Positions 48,369 through 51,136 of a stretch of 51,136 bases of DNA are shown piece after piece. Origin of the DNA: Flavobacteriales bacterium (lineage in GTDB: Bacteria; Bacteroidota; Bacteroidia; Flavobacteriales; BACL11); NCBI GenBank assembly GCA_002711125.1, contig PAHN01000004.1, positions 17,505-68,640 of the forward strand, given 5' to 3'. Positions within the stretch are counted from its first letter, which is position 1. The number at the start of each line of letters is the position of its first letter. The notes beneath the pieces are model-generated. The model was not told the DNA's origin. It made no database searches and worked only from the letters and a program-made list of their open reading frames with translations. A program made the position numbers and the translations under genes.

Positions 48369-48376
48369 TAATTTTG
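48369..48376 (+). promoter_or_regulatory. Candidate -7 element for the universal stress protein gene
   Basis: TAATTTTG fits TAnnTTTG and lies 31 bp before the universal stress gene start. Together with the minus-strand element at 48383-48390 it gives two opposed motifs within 22 bp. Confidence 0.4.
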
Positions 48377-48382
48377 TATCGA

Positions 48383-48390
48383 CAAATTTA
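48383..48390 (-). promoter_or_regulatory. Candidate -7 element for the nucleoside phosphorylase gene
   Basis: Minus-strand TAAATTTG fits TAnnTTTG and lies 25 bp before the phosphorylase start. It faces the plus-strand motif at 48369-48376 in the 48-bp divergent spacer. Confidence 0.4.
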
Positions 48391-48406
48391 ACCAAATAAT
48401 ATAAGT

Positions 48407-49282
48407 ATGTTAAAAAATAAAATATTAGTTCCAATAGGATTTTCAGACCAGTCAATTTGTGCTTTAGAACAAGCATTAAATCTTGCTAAGATAAATAATT
48501 CAGATATTGTTTTATTATCAGTGATTAAAGAGCAGAGTGTTATGCAAACATTGTTTACAGATGATAATTCAGATGAATTAAAAGTTAAGGTTAAAGAAAA
48601 GTTAGATAGTATAGCTTTAGAATATAAACAAAAGGACAATATTTCTATTGATACTATGATAGCAAAAGGCAAAATTTACGAACAGATTAATATAGTTGCC
48701 GATATTATTTCTGCTGACTTAATTGTCATGGGTACAAACGGCTCACAAGGCCGTAAAAGCAAAATCATTGGCTCGAATGCTGAAAAAGTTGTTAGGTTAG
48801 CTAAATGTCCTGTTATTACAATTAAAGGTAAAGATCATAGAATTGGGTGTAAAAATATTATTTTACCTCTAGATTTAGAGAAAGAAACTAAAGAAAAGGT
48901 TACATATGCATTAGAATATGCAAGATATTGGGATGCTACAGTTAGAGTAGTTTCTGTATTATTACAAGATAATAATTTAGTTAGAGAAAAATTGATTAAA
49001 AATATTAATCAGGTAACAGATTTTATTCTTAAAGCTGGTGTTAATTGTACTTCTGAGTTGGTTGAGGGAGAAAAGAAACAAACTTTAGGAGATTTTGTAT
49101 TTGAATACAGTATGAATTTTGATGCAGACCTAATAATAATTATGACTAAAAAAGAAGAATTATCATTTTCTAATAATATTAGTGAAACAGCTAGATACAT
49201 AATTAATAATTCAGAGATTCCAGTAATGAGTGTAAAACCGAAAGAATCTAAATATATAAGCCCTCCTACTACTGCTTTTTAA
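48407..49282 (+). CDS. Tandem-domain universal stress protein
   Basis: A 291-residue protein with two UspA domains (about residues 1-142 and 148-285). The first holds ILVPIGFSDQSICALEQALN and the ATP-binding MGTNGSQGRKSKIIGSNAEKVVRLAKCPVITIK pattern (G-2x-G-9x-G-S/N). The second (NIILPLDLEKETKEKVTYAL, DLIIIMTKKEE) lacks the glycine-rich loop, so only the first is likely to bind nucleotide. It overlaps the next gene by one base. Confidence 0.93.
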   Translation: MLKNKILVPIGFSDQSICALEQALNLAKINNSDIVLLSVIKEQSVMQTLFTDDNSDELKVKVKEKLDSIALEYKQKDNISIDTMIAKGKIYEQINIVADIISADLIVMGTNGSQGRKSKIIGSNAEKVVRLAKCPVITIKGKDHRIGCKNIILPLDLEKETKEKVTYALEYARYWDATVRVVSVLLQDNNLVREKLIKNINQVTDFILKAGVNCTSELVEGEKKQTLGDFVFEYSMNFDADLIIIMTKKEELSFSNNISETARYIINNSEIPVMSVKPKESKYISPPTTAF

Positions 49283-49758
49283 TGAGTCTAGCATCTAGAT
49301 TATATAAAATTTGTGTTAACAATAATCTTTCTATTGCTACTGCTGAAAGTTGTACATCAGGTCTTATTTCATCAACTATTTGTTCTGTAAGTGGTGCTTC
49401 ATCTTTTTTTAAAGGTGGTTTAATTGCCTATCAGGATCAAGTAAAAATTAATCAATTAAATATATCTAAGTCATTAATTGAAAAAAAAACATCGGTTTCT
49501 TTAGATGTTGCCAAAAAGATGGCTAAAAATTCTTTAGATATTTTTAATGCAGATTATGCTATTGCTACAACAGGATATACAGGTCCTACAGGGGGAAACG
49601 ATAAAGATCCGATTGGTACGGTGTTTATTGCTGTTGCAAATGAATTTGATACTATAGTAAAGCATTTTGTTTTTGATGGAAATAGAGAAATTATCACAAA
49701 AAAAATCGTTGATACTGCATTAGAATTACTGATTATGGAAATAAAAAAAAATGAGTAA
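49282..49758 (+). CDS. CinA C-terminal domain protein (nicotinamide-nucleotide amidase type)
   Basis: A 158-residue protein made of the CinA C-terminal domain only, like E. coli PncC. Its motifs are IATAESCTSGLISSTICSVSG-type (TAESCTSGLISSTICS), SSFFKGGLIAYQDQVK, and ATTGYTGPTGG. PncC hydrolyses NMN to NaMN. The N-terminal CinA domain is absent, but the family often occurs as this short form. It overlaps the stress gene by one base, and rpmB follows 53 bp later. Confidence 0.92.
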   Translation: MSLASRLYKICVNNNLSIATAESCTSGLISSTICSVSGASSFFKGGLIAYQDQVKINQLNISKSLIEKKTSVSLDVAKKMAKNSLDIFNADYAIATTGYTGPTGGNDKDPIGTVFIAVANEFDTIVKHFVFDGNREIITKKIVDTALELLIMEIKKNE

Positions 49759-49784
49759 TAGAACTTATATTTTATTTTAGATTG

Positions 49785-49792
49785 TATATTTG
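49785..49792 (+). promoter_or_regulatory. Candidate -7 element upstream of rpmB
   Basis: TATATTTG followed by CAC is the classic Bacteroidota -7 pattern seen before ribosomal protein genes. It lies 20 bp before the rpmB ATG. A -33 TTTG is not evident. Confidence 0.5.
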
Positions 49793-49811
49793 CACACTAA
49801 AAATTAAAAAA

Positions 49812-50051
49812 ATGTCAAAGATTTGTCAAATTACCGGTAAAAAAGTAATGGTTGGAAATAACGTTTCACATGCAAATAATAAAAACAAAAGAAAATTTTA
49901 TCCTAACTTACAAACTAAAAAGTTTTTTGTTCCTGAAACAGGTGAAACAGTGATACTAAAAGTTTCTACTAAGGCAATCAGAACTATTAATAAAAATGGC
50001 ATTGCATCTGTTTTAGCTAAAGCTAAATCTAATGGAAATATTTTAGTTTAA
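49812..50051 (+). CDS. rpmB: 50S ribosomal protein L28
   Basis: 79 residues with ATG at 49812: MSKICQITGKKVMVGNNVSH, KRKFYPNLQTKKFF and VSTKAIRTINKNG, the normal L28 pattern. A start at 49782 would add MYICTLKIKK and lies within the promoter. In many flavobacteria rpmB is followed by rpmG; here a lipoprotein gene follows instead. Confidence 0.97.
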   Translation: MSKICQITGKKVMVGNNVSHANNKNKRKFYPNLQTKKFFVPETGETVILKVSTKAIRTINKNGIASVLAKAKSNGNILV

Positions 50052-50121
50052 AAATATTTAATTTTTTCTAATATAAGTTGTTATATTTGAAAATGATTCA
50101 TAACACTTTAAAAAGATATAA

Positions 50122-50736
50122 ATGAAAAAAAATAATTTAGGTTTATTGTGTTTTTTAGCTTTTATTTTAATTTTTTCTTCTTGTAAAAAAGAAGATTCAA
50201 TTTTAGGCTGTACAGACTCAACAATGTTTAATTACAATCCTGATGCAACTGATGATGATGGTTCTTGTATTGAAATAATTGAAGGTTGTACTGATGTATT
50301 AATGTTTAATTACAATCCTGATGCAAATACTGATGATGGAAGTTGCTTGTCTGCATTTGATGTTGCTTTGGGCGATTGGAACATTAGTCCAGATTGTGAA
50401 GAGTTTACCATTCCTGTTATAGGCACTACAATATCGTTAAATGATCAATTACCTGAATCTATAGAAGTTATGGGGAGTGATGATATATTGTATATAGAAA
50501 TTGGTGATACAGAAGTAAATGGTTCTATTGATAATTCTGGAGTAATAACAGTACCAACACAAACTGTATCTATTGATATGGGTTTTGGCCCTATGGATAT
50601 AGACGTAGAGGGTGATGGTGTAATTGTTACTGATATAAGTGGTAATATGGATTTGACATATTCATTTGAGATAGAAATGATTCCCGGATTTCCTTTGTCT
50701 GAATCATTAGATTGTTCTATTTCGTTATCCAAATAA
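50122..50736 (+). CDS. Lipoprotein with two GCTD...DDGSC repeats
   Basis: A 204-residue lipoprotein: signal FLAFILIFSSCKKED with the anchor Cys at residue 21. Two 21-residue repeats follow (residues 29-49 and 55-75), both with GCTD, MFNYNPDA and DDGSC. This Cys- and Asp-rich repeat is common in secreted proteins of marine Bacteroidota, where it may form a disulfide-bonded, calcium-binding loop; that is inference. The rest (from DVALGDWNISPDCEEFTIPV) is beta-rich with SISLSK at the end and resembles a lipocalin-like layout. The function is unknown. It follows rpmB by 70 bp and precedes an M1 peptidase gene by 9 bp. Confidence 0.85.
   Translation: MKKNNLGLLCFLAFILIFSSCKKEDSILGCTDSTMFNYNPDATDDDGSCIEIIEGCTDVLMFNYNPDANTDDGSCLSAFDVALGDWNISPDCEEFTIPVIGTTISLNDQLPESIEVMGSDDILYIEIGDTEVNGSIDNSGVITVPTQTVSIDMGFGPMDIDVEGDGVIVTDISGNMDLTYSFEIEMIPGFPLSESLDCSISLSK
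50206..50346 (+). repeat. Two tandem copies of a 63-bp coding repeat
   Basis: Copies at 50206-50268 and 50284-50346 encode GCTD-MFNYNPDA-DDGSC units 15 bp apart. The shared core TTTAATTACAATCCTGATGC is identical at the DNA level in both, which suggests a recent duplication. Confidence 0.8.
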
Positions 50737-50745
50737 TATTTTTTC

Positions 50746-51136
50746 ATGAAGTGGATGTTTTTTTTGTTACTTTTAACAAATACTTCATTATTACATTCTC
50801 AACATTTTAATAGGGGAGATACTTTGCGTGGTTTTTTAAGCGAATATAGATCATGTTATGACGTTAAATTTTATGATTTAAAAGTAACAATTGATGATTT
50901 AGAAAAATCTATTGAGCAATCTTCAAATACTATACACTTTTTAGCTTTAAATGATTTTAGTACTTTTCAAATAGATTTAGCATCTAATATGCAAATTATA
51001 TTTATTGATTTTGAAGGTGATAGTTTAGAATATGTAAGAGATTTTAATGCAGTTTTCGTAAAGTTCAATAGACAAATTCATAAGAATGAGAATTGTAAAA
51101 TTACTATTCATTATTGGGGTTACCCTAAAGAGGCAA
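50746..51136 (+). CDS. M1 family metallo-aminopeptidase, N-terminal part (3' partial)
   Basis: A frame of 130 codons from ATG 50746 runs off the right edge. A signal peptide (MKWMFFLLLLTNTSLLHSQ) is followed by the N-terminal beta domain of M1 peptidases: RGFLSEYRSCYDVKFYDLKV, FQIDLASNMQIIFIDFEGDS, RDFNAVFVKF and ITIHYWGYPKEA. The zinc site (HExxH) lies outside the window. Likely role: secreted or periplasmic aminopeptidase for peptides. The gene begins 9 bp after the repeat lipoprotein. Confidence 0.88.
   Translation, partial: MKWMFFLLLLTNTSLLHSQHFNRGDTLRGFLSEYRSCYDVKFYDLKVTIDDLEKSIEQSSNTIHFLALNDFSTFQIDLASNMQIIFIDFEGDSLEYVRDFNAVFVKFNRQIHKNENCKITIHYWGYPKEA

Noticed and set aside
1-51136. tRNA genes, CRISPR arrays, riboswitches, insertion sequences or phage genes
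   Set aside because: Intergenic gaps were read on both strands; no tRNA T-arm consensus, regularly spaced repeats, transposase or integrase coding sequence was found.

Overview
The window is a dense, very AT-rich chromosomal segment from a member of the Bacteroidota, most likely a marine, streamlined Flavobacteriales-type bacterium. The evidence is a type IX secretion (T9SS) C-terminal sorting domain on two proteins, bacillithiol-type BshA, PUR/DUF3276, DUF5683, DUF1573 and NagZ/beta-lactamase fusion proteins, a TonB receptor with a carboxypeptidase-like plug extension, -7-like elements of the form TAnnTTTG, and no Shine-Dalgarno sequences. There are no rRNA or tRNA genes, CRISPR arrays, insertion sequences or phage genes. 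Most of the neighbourhoods are, from general knowledge, familiar flavobacterial ones, so this is core chromosome rather than an island. No gene-free stretch exceeds about 175 bp (the longest are 45213-45384 and 4788-4952), and convergent genes abut or overlap.

Layout. 1-8645: the tail of a secreted gingipain-like peptidase, then a DNA repair/recombination cluster (ruvX, uvrA on the other strand, an ECF sigma factor, a small protein, nth, recA) and a TPR lipoprotein. 8681-18893 (minus strand): rplT, rpmI, infC and thrS (the classical translation operon, with infC starting at a non-canonical AUC codon); a frameshifted acyl-CoA carboxylase beta subunit; a frameshifted WbqC-like gene; lepB, dapB, a DUF5683 gene, parB, parA; and a PUR nucleic-acid-binding protein. 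18966-23574: an MdlA-type ABC exporter diverging from leucine dehydrogenase, nusB, a DUF1573 lipoprotein and yajC.

23577-28233 (minus): an EEP-family membrane hydrolase, two rhomboid proteases, mutL and a small membrane protein. 28329-32979 (plus): a secreted NagZ/beta-lactamase-like fusion, bshA, coaE. 32972-34516 (minus): a 40-residue membrane microprotein and rlmD. 34577-39259 (plus): rocD, DUF454, a TonB-dependent receptor and a secreted CGPC thioredoxin-like protein, packed as one probable operon. 39251-47026 (minus): a fused small+large methylmalonyl-CoA mutase in one chain, ftsB, an RsmI-like methyltransferase, a low-molecular-weight phosphatase, dnaA, and a 5'-nucleotidase split into two adjacent genes. 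47074-51136: a thioesterase, a nucleoside phosphorylase (minus), a universal stress protein, the CinA C-terminal domain protein, rpmB, a repeat lipoprotein and the start of an M1 aminopeptidase.

Themes. Amino-acid and short-chain acyl catabolism (leucine dehydrogenase, acyl-CoA carboxylase, methylmalonyl-CoA mutase, ornithine aminotransferase) sits among housekeeping genes for repair, segregation, translation and secretion, as expected for a heterotroph that lives on protein. The most unusual things seen are the MutA-MutB fusion, the AUC start of infC after a 15-A tract, two neighbouring genes each broken by one surplus A in a long A-run, an endonuclease III without iron-sulfur cysteines, and the TonB receptor plus secreted thioredoxin pair behind rocD.
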